From contig CAKUSF010000079.1 of assembly GCA_934678915.1 (NCBI GenBank), forward strand, positions 1 to 9,467: a DNA stretch of 9,467 nt. Reading direction: 5' to 3'. The notes beneath the pieces are model-generated. The model saw only the letters and a program-made list of their open reading frames with translations, made no database searches and was not told where the DNA came from. This DNA is from an uncultured Bacteroidales bacterium. GTDB taxonomy: Bacteria; Bacteroidota; Bacteroidia; Bacteroidales; UBA932. How positions within the stretch are numbered: the stretch's first letter is position 1; each line of letters starts with the position of its first letter. A program made the position numbers and the translations under genes. Below, in pieces: positions 1 through 6,543 of this stretch.

Positions 1-178
1 ATTATTTGGACTTTCTTACAGCGTAGGGGGGACCGCTCACCGTTGATCTACAAGCGACTTTTAAGACAGTCTCCCCCCCCCAGTCACTGACGTGACAGCC
101 CCTAGGGGCACGGGGAAAGGGTTCCCCGAAACCCCTTCGGTCGCTTCGCTCCTGTGCGGTGTTATGGTTGCGGAATAT
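1..178. other. GC-rich structured non-coding segment
   Basis: No convincing gene is seen. A reading frame is open from base 1 to a TGA at 88-90, but it resembles no family I know. The segment holds G6 at 26-31, a C9 tract at 73-81, a short inverted repeat GTCAC/GTGAC (83-87/92-96), a perfect 12-bp palindrome GCCCCTAGGGGC (98-109) and a 7-bp hairpin CGGGGAA/TTCCCCG (111-117/122-128). Such a density of short GC-rich dyads suggests an intergenic repeat or a structured RNA or DNA element. A plus-strand frame that opens at 92 and runs to 433 crosses the terminator and lies antisense to the histone-like gene, so I regard it as spurious. Confidence 0.4.
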
Positions 179-179
179 A

Positions 180-217
180 AAAAGGAGAGGCGGAACATTA
201 AGTTCGCCTCTCCTTTT
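180..217 (-). terminator. Intrinsic terminator of the histone H1-like gene
   Basis: An inverted repeat has arms at about 180-196 and 202-217, pairing AAAAGGAGAGGCG with CGCCTCTCCTTTT. The stem continues through GAAC/GTTC with one bulged G around a 5-nt loop. Read on the minus strand it ends in a U-rich run directly after the stem and lies 16 bases beyond the stop codon at 233. It is nearly symmetric, with A/T runs on both sides, so it could also stop plus-strand transcription coming from the left. Confidence 0.85.
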
Positions 218-232
218 ATTATATTTTGTCTC

Positions 233-409
233 TTACTTCTTGGATTCTTCTACAGAAACTTTTCTGAATTCCTTGAGATCCTTCATGAGATCGAGAGCAG
301 CTTTGCGTGCGCGGGCACCAGCAGCTTTGTTACCCTTTTCTACCTGAGCGTCAGCGTTCTCAACGAAAACGTTGATCTCTTCCTTGATTTTAGCGACAAG
401 ATTCTCCAT
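233..409 (-). CDS. Histone H1-like (Hc1 family) small nucleoid protein
   Basis: Encodes 58 residues, starting M-E-N-L-V-A-K-I-K and ending E-E-S-K-K. It is rich in Lys, Arg and Ala. The central part has the G-N-K-A-A-G-A-R-A-R-K-A-A pattern, followed by an L-K-E-F-R-K-V-S segment, which I recognise from the short proteins annotated as histone H1 / Hc1-like in many Bacteroides relatives. The expected role is DNA binding and compaction in the nucleoid; this is known only by family analogy. The ATG at 407-409 gives the usual family length and no other start is reasonable. The gene is monocistronic: a terminator follows directly, and its own upstream gap of about 135 bases separates it from pth. 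Nothing suggests truncation. The family call is firm, the function less so. Confidence 0.85.
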   Translation of the reverse strand: MENLVAKIKEEINVFVENADAQVEKGNKAAGARARKAALDLMKDLKEFRKVSVEESKK

Positions 410-480
410 TTTGTTCTAAATTTTAGTGAATAGTGTTGGATTATAATTTGTTAATAAACGTTATCTACCCAAATGTGTTC

Positions 481-511
481 GCAAGTTATGGAAAAAAATG
501 AAATTAACAAA
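481..511 (-). promoter_or_regulatory. Possible promoter of the histone H1-like gene
   Basis: On the minus strand a TTTG (511-508) stands 19 bases before TAACTTGC (488-481), which partly matches the Bacteroidetes -33 TTTG / -7 TAnnTTTG pattern. The predicted start would leave a leader of roughly 65 bases. The surroundings are AT-rich. The -7 match is imperfect, so this is tentative. Confidence 0.3.
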
Positions 512-539
512 TTTTTTCCTGCAAAAATGCTGATTTTCT

Positions 540-554
540 GATGCTTTAAGCATC
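540..554 (-). terminator. Weak hairpin over the pth stop codon
   Basis: GATGCTT (540-546) and AAGCATC (548-554) form a dyad that includes the TAA stop of pth at 546-548. It is followed on the minus strand by AT-rich sequence with a T5 run. The stem is short, so it may be a weak terminator of the rplY-pth operon or a chance dyad. Confidence 0.25.
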
Positions 555-1133
555 GATTTCATCCTTCTTTGGCTTTGCATTCAGAAGATTCATCGCTCTG
601 TCAGCACCAATGGTAGAGTAATTCTTTATCCCTTCGATGACTCGGTCACATATTCCCGGAACTGCTGCTTTCTCTTCTTGAGTCAGTTCACCGATGACAT
701 AGTCCACCTGGGCACCGCGTGAGAAGTTGTTGCCTATCCCGATTCTGATTCTGGCCCACTGTGTTGTCTGGAGGCGCGCCTGAATGTCCTTTAGCCCATT
801 GTGCCCTCCATCGCTTCCGTTTTTGCGCATTCTGACCGTTCCGAAAGGAAGGTTGAGGTCATCGCAGATTACAATGAGGTTTTCAAGAGGCAATTTCAGC
901 TTGTCCATCCAATAGCGAACAGCGTTACCGCTGAGATTCATGTAGGTAGAAGGCTTAAGAAGGTAGAATTTCCTGCCTTTGAACGATATCTCGGCCACGT
1001 CTCCGTAACGCTCTGTTGTAAAAACAGTGTTGGATGCCTGTGCCCAAGCATCCAACACCATAAACCCCATGTTATGTCTGGTAGAAGCGTACTCAGCGCC
1101 GATGTTTCCTAATCCTGCGACAAGATAGTTCAT
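546..1133 (-). CDS. pth: Peptidyl-tRNA hydrolase
   Basis: A 195-residue cytoplasmic enzyme that cleaves the ester bond of peptidyl-tRNA released from stalled ribosomes, recycling tRNA. The sequence shows the family hallmarks: G-L-G-N-I-G with Asn10, the catalytic His20 in S-T-R-H-N-M-G-F, Asn66 in Y-M-N-L-S-G, the Asp91 pair in V-I-C-D-D-L-N-L-P-F-G, and Asn112 in G-G-H-N-G-L-K-D-I. These positions line up with the E. coli active site (Asn10, His20, Asn68, Asp93, Asn114). The frame stays open upstream to 1259, but the first 42 codons would overlap rplY and lack family similarity. The ATG at 1131-1133, giving M-N-Y-L-V-A-G-L-G-N, is the right start. It begins 31 bases after the rplY stop, a widely conserved gene pair, and is probably cotranscribed from the rplY promoter. 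Confidence 0.96.
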   Translation of the reverse strand: MNYLVAGLGNIGAEYASTRHNMGFMVLDAWAQASNTVFTTERYGDVAEISFKGRKFYLLKPSTYMNLSGNAVRYWMDKLKLPLENLIVICDDLNLPFGTVRMRKNGSDGGHNGLKDIQARLQTTQWARIRIGIGNNFSRGAQVDYVIGELTQEEKAAVPGICDRVIEGIKNYSTIGADRAMNLLNAKPKKDEIDA

Positions 1134-1164
1134 ACCAGTGTCTTCTTTAGAGGCCTGTGAGCGC

Positions 1165-1809
1165 TTATTCAGCAGCTGGCTCAGCAGTCTCTTCAGTTGA
1201 TTCAGTCTCATGCTCCTCGGCACCTTCCATCTTCTCCTCGTGAGCGAGCTGTGCTGCAATCTGACGTGTTGACTTCACAGCGCAGATGATGGTTGACTTA
1301 GGAGTGACAACAGAAACGTTCTCTACCTTAATGTCTCCTGCAACGATTCTCTTTTCGATGTCAAGTTTGGTAACATCGAGGTTGATTGTGTCAGGAAGAT
1401 CTTTCATCAAGGCGCTGATGCGAACCTCTCTGCTGACGAGAACGAATTTACCACCTCTCTGTACTCCGATAGGGTGTCCGCTCACGATAACAGGAACCTT
1501 GATGACGATAGGTTTGTCCTCACTAACAGCGAGGAAGTCAGCGTGCAGGCAGTTGTCCTTTACAGGATGGTACTGGAGCTCGTGAACGACAGCTGTGTAG
1601 GCCTTGCCGTTGTCAAGTTTGATGTCGATGATGAATGATGAAGGAGTGTGGGTGATTCCCATCAGATCTCTTTCAGTCACTGTAAAGAGAACATTCTCCA
1701 ATCCTGGTCCGTAGAGGTTGCAAGGGACGAGACCCTGCTTGCGGAACGCCTTGATCACGGCCTTGTTGCCGATTTCACGGACTTTGCCGTTAAGCTCAAA
1801 ATGCTTCAT
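1165..1809 (-). CDS. rplY: 50S ribosomal protein L25 (TL5/Ctc form)
   Basis: A 214-residue protein of the long bacterial L25 type that binds 5S rRNA in the large ribosomal subunit. Residues 1 to about 92 form the L25 beta-barrel domain: R-K-Q-G-L-V-P-C-N-L-Y-G-P-G corresponds to the family's R-xx-G-x-V-P-A-V-L-Y-G motif, and H-A-D-F-L-A-V is the usual H-x-D-F motif. Residues about 93-190 form the C-terminal TL5 domain, with L-P-D-T-I-N-L-D-V. The tail from about 195 is strongly acidic (Glu/Thr/Ala-rich), as is common in long forms. The start at 1809 matches the family N-terminus. It is the first gene of a two-gene operon with pth and has its own promoter. Confidence 0.95.
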   Translation of the reverse strand: MKHFELNGKVREIGNKAVIKAFRKQGLVPCNLYGPGLENVLFTVTERDLMGITHTPSSFIIDIKLDNGKAYTAVVHELQYHPVKDNCLHADFLAVSEDKPIVIKVPVIVSGHPIGVQRGGKFVLVSREVRISALMKDLPDTINLDVTKLDIEKRIVAGDIKVENVSVVTPKSTIICAVKSTRQIAAQLAHEEKMEGAEEHETESTEETAEPAAE

Positions 1810-1896
1810 TGTTTTTTGTTTAAAATGTGTTACTCAGTTCTGGACTGCCCAAAACCCCATTGCACCAAAAGCGACGAGCGCTTTGTAATTGCGCGG

Positions 1897-1927
1897 CAAA
1901 GATAGGAATATTTTGATTACTTTACAA
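1897..1927 (-). promoter_or_regulatory. Promoter of the rplY-pth operon
   Basis: On the minus strand TATCTTTG (1904-1897) matches the Bacteroidetes -7 consensus TAnnTTTG exactly, with TTG (1927-1925) 20 bases upstream as the -33 element. The -33 element lies inside the last codons of the C11 peptidase gene. Transcription would start near 1890, leaving a leader of about 80 bases that contains a 6-bp hairpin (AAAGCG/CGCTTT, 1868-1873/1879-1884). Confidence 0.7.
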
Positions 1928-3254
1928 GTCCAGTAGCCTTGTTCCAAGCCTCTTTTTTGTAGTAATAGTCCAACAGATCAGTGCCCGCACATGGAAGATA
2001 CATGCTGAATCCGGAGTAGTTGGTGATGTCGAACTCTTCTAGAAATTTTGAGGTGGAGTTCTTGTAGATGACACATGCATCAATGGCATCGTTTAATTCC
2101 TTGATGTCGTTCTTGTCCGCTCCGCATTTGTCGAAAATGTCAACGAGGTCGTAGAAATAGTGCCGTCCGTTCCTGTAGTAGCCTTGTATCTCACTGGCAG
2201 GGGCGTTTGAAAGAGTGTCAGCATATTCCTTAATCATCCTTGTGCAGACTTCGGCTAGCTTGTCCAACCCATTGGTCCTGATGACATTGACAGTGGATGA
2301 TTTGTAAACCCCACTTTGTTTGTTATACATTTCGAACGAATCTTTGAACAATGCTTCGAAATCTGGTTCCTTTTCTTTTAGGAGGAAAGTTGTGAGTTTC
2401 GTGTAGTTGAACATCCCGTCTCCCAGTACTTCGGCAGGGGATAATCCGAGGACATCAGCCTTGTCTTTCAGCCCGTAGGCGACTTCCACCCCGCTAGTGT
2501 AGCACATGTCGAAAAGGATGTAGTCCAAGTGGTAAGGAATCCCGTCCGCGAACTCGTTGATGTCCATCTCATGGCCATAATAGTAGGTGCTAGCGATGAC
2601 ATCCTGCCCGATTGATCTGGTCATTCCGTAGTACTTATCGACATTTTCAAGTCTTCCGTCAGGAACCGGTAGGCGCCTTTGTTTTTTTACTTCGGTGTTC
2701 GAGATGCTTCTAGACTGTGCCGAAGTCTGGAGTTCCCCCTTGTGCTCTTTTTCAAATTCGCGTGGACTACTGAAGTACCCAGCCGGAAGCCAGCCCGATC
2801 CATGAGATGAAAAGACAAGACCATAGCCTTTTGCGGGGAACTCATCTTTTACAAAACTAAGAACTTGGCGCAAAGTCTCGGATGATGCAGCGATGGTCTC
2901 CTTGCCGAAGGTTTTCAAGGTGTCGGAAACGATGGTTCCGTTAGCTTTTTTGTAAAGTCTCCTCAGATGTGATTCTGTAGGATTGTAGTTGTAGGAAGAC
3001 TTGGCGAATCTGGAATATACTAACAGGACATCCCCGTACTCTCCAGGAATGTAGCCGGCAGGCAAGCCTTTTTCCGTGCCGTCCACATTATCTTTGAGGT
3101 AGGAGGTGAGATTGTTGAACCCGCATTCGTAAAAGAGCAGTACCCTTCTGTTCTCGTAGTCCGGTTCCAACTTGTTATGCTTGCAGCAACCAATGGCCAA
3201 TTGGGTAAGAATGACCACGGTGGCAAATTTGGCGATTGTTTTCAAAAGGTTCAT
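1917..3254 (-). CDS. Clostripain-family (C11) cysteine peptidase, lipoprotein
   Basis: A 445-residue protein with a lipoprotein-type signal: basic N-terminus, hydrophobic stretch about 9-22, and A-I-G-C with the lipidated Cys23. The body fits peptidase family C11: a strand V-L-L-F-Y near 38, the catalytic His151 in L-V-F-S-S-H-G-S-G-W, and the catalytic Cys251 in L-F-D-M-C-Y-T-S-G after a hydrophobic strand. Known members cut after Arg or Lys and are often autoprocessed. His and Cys are 100 residues apart, whereas the Parabacteroides PmC11 spacing is, from memory, about 46. The extra stretch (about 160-215) is polar and basic (S-R-S, K-K-Q-R-R). The protein is expected to be envelope-anchored, facing periplasm or surface. 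It is divergent from the DPP III gene, with which it shares a 144-base control region. Family call firm, substrate unknown. Confidence 0.85.
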   Translation of the reverse strand: MNLLKTIAKFATVVILTQLAIGCCKHNKLEPDYENRRVLLFYECGFNNLTSYLKDNVDGTEKGLPAGYIPGEYGDVLLVYSRFAKSSYNYNPTESHLRRLYKKANGTIVSDTLKTFGKETIAASSETLRQVLSFVKDEFPAKGYGLVFSSHGSGWLPAGYFSSPREFEKEHKGELQTSAQSRSISNTEVKKQRRLPVPDGRLENVDKYYGMTRSIGQDVIASTYYYGHEMDINEFADGIPYHLDYILFDMCYTSGVEVAYGLKDKADVLGLSPAEVLGDGMFNYTKLTTFLLKEKEPDFEALFKDSFEMYNKQSGVYKSSTVNVIRTNGLDKLAEVCTRMIKEYADTLSNAPASEIQGYYRNGRHYFYDLVDIFDKCGADKNDIKELNDAIDACVIYKNSTSKFLEEFDITNYSGFSMYLPCAGTDLLDYYYKKEAWNKATGLVK

Positions 3255-3286
3255 AGTTTGTCTTTTTGATCAACATCTCGGATAAA

Positions 3287-3321
3287 AGCTGTAACCTAGA
3301 TTGGTTAATAGCTGTAACCAA
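3287..3321. promoter_or_regulatory. Inverted and direct repeats, candidate operator
   Basis: TTGGTTA (3301-3307) and TAACCAA (3315-3321) form a perfect 7-bp inverted repeat with a 7-base spacer. The 10-mer AGCTGTAACC occurs twice, at 3287-3296 and 3310-3319, 23 bases apart. The block lies just downstream of the predicted start of the C11 peptidase transcript, so it could be a repressor site or a leader RNA hairpin. No regulator can be named. Confidence 0.4.
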
Positions 3322-3327
3322 GAATGA

Positions 3328-3335
3328 CAAATATA
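3328..3335 (-). promoter_or_regulatory. -7 element of the C11 peptidase gene
   Basis: On the minus strand TATATTTG matches the Bacteroidetes -7 consensus TAnnTTTG exactly. It lies 73 bases upstream of the ATG at 3254, giving a leader of about 65 bases. No good -33 element is present at the expected distance, which would fit a regulated promoter. Confidence 0.5.
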
Positions 3336-3356
3336 CTGATTTTCCCGAATAATGAC

Positions 3357-3364
3357 TATATTTA
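3357..3364 (+). promoter_or_regulatory. Possible -7 element of the DPP III gene
   Basis: TATATTTA differs at one base from TAnnTTTG and lies 34 bases before the ATG at 3399. It mirrors the divergent -7 element at 3328-3335 across a 21-base spacer. The -33 region is not recognisable, so this is weak evidence. Confidence 0.3.
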
Positions 3365-3398
3365 CCGAATGAAACTATAATTAATTACAAGAATATTT

Positions 3399-5405
3399 AT
3401 GAAATCAGGATTGAAGATGATTCTATCTGTCGGAGCCGCTGCCGCTCTCTTTTCTTGTGGCCAAGGTGAAAAGAAAACACAGACCAACGATTTTCACTAC
3501 CTTTTGGACGAGTTCGCTGACCTCAAGGTGATCCGTTTCAAGGTGCCAGGCTGGGATGCTTTGAGTTTGAAGCAGAAGGAATATGCCTACCATCTCTCGG
3601 AGGCAGCCAAATTGGGCCGCGACATCACATGGGACCAGTACTGCAAGTGGAACCTCCCGATCAGGCACGTGGTGGAAGATATTTTAAATGAATATGATGG
3701 CGACCGTGAATGCGCTGATTTCCAGAACTTCACCGTCTATGCAAAGAGGCTGTTCTTCGCCAACGGCATTCATCATCACTATTCCGAGGACAAGTTCTTC
3801 CCGGAGTGTCCGAAGGAATATTTCCAAAGCCTTATGGAGGCTGTGGGTGACGGAGATAAGGCCGCAGAGCTGCTTGAGGTGATATATTCCCCGGACATCT
3901 ACCCTCAGCGTCGTTCCACTTCCAAGACTGGCGACATCGTAGAACTTTCCGCTGTGAATTTCTATGAAGGCGTTAGCCGCGAGGAAGTTGAGAAGTACTA
4001 CAACTCCCTTATGGATCCGAATGACAAGACTCCGATCTCATACGGTCTTAACACGAAGGTTGTCAAGGAGAACGGCAAGGTTGTGGAGAAGCCTTGGAAG
4101 GTAGGAGGCATCTACGGTCCTGCTTTGGAGAAGATCTGTGCGGAATTGGAGAAAGCCGCTGCTGTGGCCGAGACTGATCTTCAGAAGAAGGCCATCGGAC
4201 TCCTTATTGAATATTATAGGACAGGTGATCTGAAAACATGGGACGATTTCAATGTCGATTGGGTTCAGGATACGGTCGGCACGATCGACTTCATCAACGG
4301 CTTCATCGAGGATTATGACGATCCGCTCGGACGCAAGGCCACTTGGGAGGGCTATGTGAACATGAAGGACTCCGCTGCTTCTGCTCGTACAGAGGTCCTG
4401 AGTGCCAATGCCCAGTGGTTCGAGGACAACTCGCCAGTTGACCCACGTTTCCGCAAGCCGCATGTCAAGGGTGTCTCTGCCAAGGTAGTTGACGGCATTA
4501 CCCTTGCCGGTGCCACCTATCCGGCCACTCCGATTGGAATCAACCTTCCTAACGCTGACTGGATTAGGCGTGACTATGGCTCAAAGTCCGTGACCATCGC
4601 CAACATCACTCATGCCTACGACTATGCTGCCCAGGAGTCTCCTAAGAGCACTCTGACTGAATTTGCCTACGATCAGGCAGAGATCGATGCCTACAAGAAG
4701 TATGGCTCCTACACCGATGAGATCCACACAGACCTCCATGAGTGTCTCGGCCATGGTTCCGGCCAGCTCCTTCCTGGCGTCTCTTCCACGGCTCTCGGTG
4801 AGTACCAGTCAACCCTTGAGGAGGCCCGCGCTGATCTGTTCGGACTTTATTATATGGCTGACCCTAAACTTGTCGAGCTTGGCATCATGCCGAACGCCGA
4901 GGCCTACAAGCCGGCATATTCAAACTACATCAGGAATGGCTTGTTCGTGCAGTTTACGAGGGTTGAGCTCGGCAAACAGAACACCGAGGCTCACATGCAG
5001 AACCGCAAGCTGATTGCTGAGTGGTGCTACGAGAAGGGCGCTGCCAACGGAATCATCGAGAAGAAAATGCGCGACGGTAAGACTTATTTCGTTGTCAATG
5101 ACTATGAGGCACTTCGTGGTCTTTTTGCACAGCTTCTCGCTGAGATCCAGAGAATTAAGTCTGAAGGCGATTACGCTGCCGGAAAAGATCTCGTTGAAAC
5201 CTACGCTGTCAACATCGATCCTCAGCTCCACAAGGAAGTTCTTGAAAGGTACGCTGCCTTGAACCTCAAGCCTTACGGAGGATTTGTCAATCCGGACATC
5301 GTTCCAGTCGAAAAGGACGGCAAGATTGTGGACTACAAGATCGAGTACGTTGACAACTTCCTCCAGCAGCAGCTTGACTACGGCAGGAAGTATCGTACAC
5401 TTTAG
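3399..5405 (+). CDS. Dipeptidyl peptidase III (M49), lipoprotein
   Basis: A 668-residue zinc exopeptidase that removes dipeptides from the N-termini of short peptides. The M49 zinc motif HEXXGH is present as H-E-C-L-G-H (residues 447-452, His447 and His452 zinc ligands, Glu448 catalytic). The second motif is E-E-A-R-A-D (474-479, third ligand Glu475), preceded by L-G-E-Y-Q-S-T-L. The Cys inside the motif and the overall length match the Bacteroides thetaiotaomicron enzyme type, not the human enzyme (H-E-L-L-G-H). Residues 1-20 form a lipoprotein signal with L-F-S-C and Cys20, so the enzyme should be anchored in the envelope, unlike the classical cytosolic form. The start at 3399 gives the full signal. 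It is divergent from the C11 peptidase and followed after 60 bases by the Xer gene. Confidence 0.93.
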   Translation: MKSGLKMILSVGAAAALFSCGQGEKKTQTNDFHYLLDEFADLKVIRFKVPGWDALSLKQKEYAYHLSEAAKLGRDITWDQYCKWNLPIRHVVEDILNEYDGDRECADFQNFTVYAKRLFFANGIHHHYSEDKFFPECPKEYFQSLMEAVGDGDKAAELLEVIYSPDIYPQRRSTSKTGDIVELSAVNFYEGVSREEVEKYYNSLMDPNDKTPISYGLNTKVVKENGKVVEKPWKVGGIYGPALEKICAELEKAAAVAETDLQKKAIGLLIEYYRTGDLKTWDDFNVDWVQDTVGTIDFINGFIEDYDDPLGRKATWEGYVNMKDSAASARTEVLSANAQWFEDNSPVDPRFRKPHVKGVSAKVVDGITLAGATYPATPIGINLPNADWIRRDYGSKSVTIANITHAYDYAAQESPKSTLTEFAYDQAEIDAYKKYGSYTDEIHTDLHECLGHGSGQLLPGVSSTALGEYQSTLEEARADLFGLYYMADPKLVELGIMPNAEAYKPAYSNYIRNGLFVQFTRVELGKQNTEAHMQNRKLIAEWCYEKGAANGIIEKKMRDGKTYFVVNDYEALRGLFAQLLAEIQRIKSEGDYAAGKDLVETYAVNIDPQLHKEVLERYAALNLKPYGGFVNPDIVPVEKDGKIVDYKIEYVDNFLQQQLDYGRKYRTL

Positions 5406-5408
5406 CCC

Positions 5409-5432
5409 GGTCGCTGAGTCTGTCGAAGCGAC
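5409..5432 (-). repeat. REP-like palindromic repeat, single unit
   Basis: This is one 18-nt unit plus closing GCGACC when read on the minus strand. Arms GTCGCT (5410-5415) and AGCGAC (5427-5432) enclose an 11-base loop. It starts three bases after the DPP III stop codon and could add a hairpin to the 3' end of that mRNA. There is no T-run after it, so I do not call it an intrinsic terminator. Confidence 0.7.
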
Positions 5433-5465
5433 TTTGCATGAAAGACAAAAGTACTGATGGATTAA

Positions 5466-6341
5466 GTGGATCTGACTGAAAGAATATTACAGGATTACTC
5501 CTCGTACCTAAAAATCGAGCGTGCGATGTCACCCAACACGGTGGCATCGTACTCTTCTGATGTAAAGGAATTTTTTTCTGTAGTGTCCACTCCTCCCTCA
5601 GACGTGTCCACTCAGGAAATCCTGGACTTCCTTTCGTCCCGTGACAACCTTTCGAAGCGTTCTCAGGCCCGTTTCCTGAGTTCGCTTCGATCCTTTTTTG
5701 ACTGGCTGGTCATGGAAGGAGAGCGCAAAGAGAACCCTTGTGATCCTATTGACGCTCCGAAGATGGGACACTATCTTCCAGCTGTACTGTCTATCGAGGA
5801 AGTTAGTGCTATCATGGAATCGGTGAATTTGTCTTCATGGACCGGAAGGCGTGACCGGGCGATTCTGGAAGTCCTTTACGGCTGCGGCTTGAGAGTTTCG
5901 GAGGCCGTTGATTTAAGAATATCCTGTGTCTATCTCGATGAGTCCTTTGTTCGTGTCATCGGCAAGGGTAACAAGGAGCGCATTGTCCCGATGGGGGAGA
6001 TGGCAGCTTCTGCTGTTCGTAATTACTTGTCTGTTAGGCCCGAACCGGCTTCAAACGAGTTTGATGACATTCTGTTCCTGAATCGCTTCGGCAAGTCCCT
6101 CAGCAGAATTTCGATGTTTAACCTTGTCAAGCGTCAGGCCATGCTTGCCGGCATCCACAAGGAAATCTCACCACACACCTTCCGTCACTCCTTTGCGACC
6201 CATCTTATCGAAAACGGTGCAGACCTCCGTGTAGTCCAGGACATGCTTGGTCACGAGAGCATCACCACCACAGAAATTTACACCCACATAGACTCCTCCA
6301 CCTGGCAGCAGTCCGTCCTCTCCCATCACCCCCGTCGCTGA
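5466..6341 (+). CDS. xerD: Xer-type tyrosine recombinase
   Basis: A 291-residue site-specific recombinase of XerC/XerD length. The N-terminal SAM-like DNA-binding domain spans about 5-90 (Y-L-K-I-E-R-A-M-S-P-N-T near 14-25). The catalytic domain has all expected residues: Arg143 in G-C-G-L-R-V-S-E, Lys167 in G-K-G-N-K-E-R, His237 and Arg240 in S-P-H-T-F-R-H-S-F-A-T-H, His263 in L-G-H, and the nucleophile Tyr272 in I-Y-T-H. The C-terminus H-H-P-R-R is typical. Its likely job is resolving chromosome dimers at dif; no dif site is clear here. The start is GTG at 5466; an ATG nine bases earlier in the same frame is followed by GAT and a TAA stop. XerC and XerD cannot be separated from this sequence alone, so the symbol is provisional. 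Confidence 0.88.
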   Translation: MDLTERILQDYSSYLKIERAMSPNTVASYSSDVKEFFSVVSTPPSDVSTQEILDFLSSRDNLSKRSQARFLSSLRSFFDWLVMEGERKENPCDPIDAPKMGHYLPAVLSIEEVSAIMESVNLSSWTGRRDRAILEVLYGCGLRVSEAVDLRISCVYLDESFVRVIGKGNKERIVPMGEMAASAVRNYLSVRPEPASNEFDDILFLNRFGKSLSRISMFNLVKRQAMLAGIHKEISPHTFRHSFATHLIENGADLRVVQDMLGHESITTTEIYTHIDSSTWQQSVLSHHPRR

Positions 6342-6394
6342 CAGGCCATGTCCATCAATGGATAATGTGCGCGATATTAATAAAATATATATGG

Positions 6395-6465
6395 CGGCAG
6401 TGGAAAAAATCAAATGGCAGATTTTGCACGTTACCAAAATCTGCCATTTGATTTTTCCACTGCCG
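6395..6465. terminator. Long near-perfect hairpin between convergent genes
   Basis: The left arm 6395-6425 and right arm 6436-6465 are complementary over about 30 bp with one bulged A. The outer CGGCAGTGG pairs with CCACTGCCG, and the loop is ten bases (6426-6435). It lies between the convergent xerD and helix-hairpin-helix genes, so a bidirectional terminator is the simplest role. The stem is longer than a usual intrinsic terminator and has an AT-rich middle, so a small palindromic mobile element (MITE-like) is an alternative. Confidence 0.6.
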
Positions 6466-6543
6466 TTCGTTAACACGTACTTTGGGTTTTGATTTCCTTT
6501 CCGGTGACATTTTGCCTTGATATCGTTCCCAAAGAGCGCATGG

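Noticed and set aside
134..160. Possible further copy of the palindromic repeat (CTTCGGTCGCTTCG)
   Set aside because: Only about ten bases match the unit and there is no closing GYGACC arm.
92..433. Plus-strand open frame of 113 codons
   Set aside because: It crosses the terminator and is antisense to the histone-like gene; its product has no recognisable family pattern.
1134..1259. 42-residue N-terminal extension of pth
   Set aside because: It overlaps the rplY coding sequence in another frame and is not family-like; the M-N-Y-L-V-A-G-L-G-N start fits exactly.
1826..1852. Possible eight-codon leader peptide (M-G-F-W-A-V-Q-N) before rplY
   Set aside because: No run of regulatory codons, no attenuator pairing, and short frames like this are common by chance.
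6365..6392. Possible dif site just after the Xer gene (GTGCGCGATA followed by AT-rich sequence)
   Set aside because: Only the left half loosely resembles the E. coli dif arm; no symmetric second arm with a 6-bp spacer can be seen.
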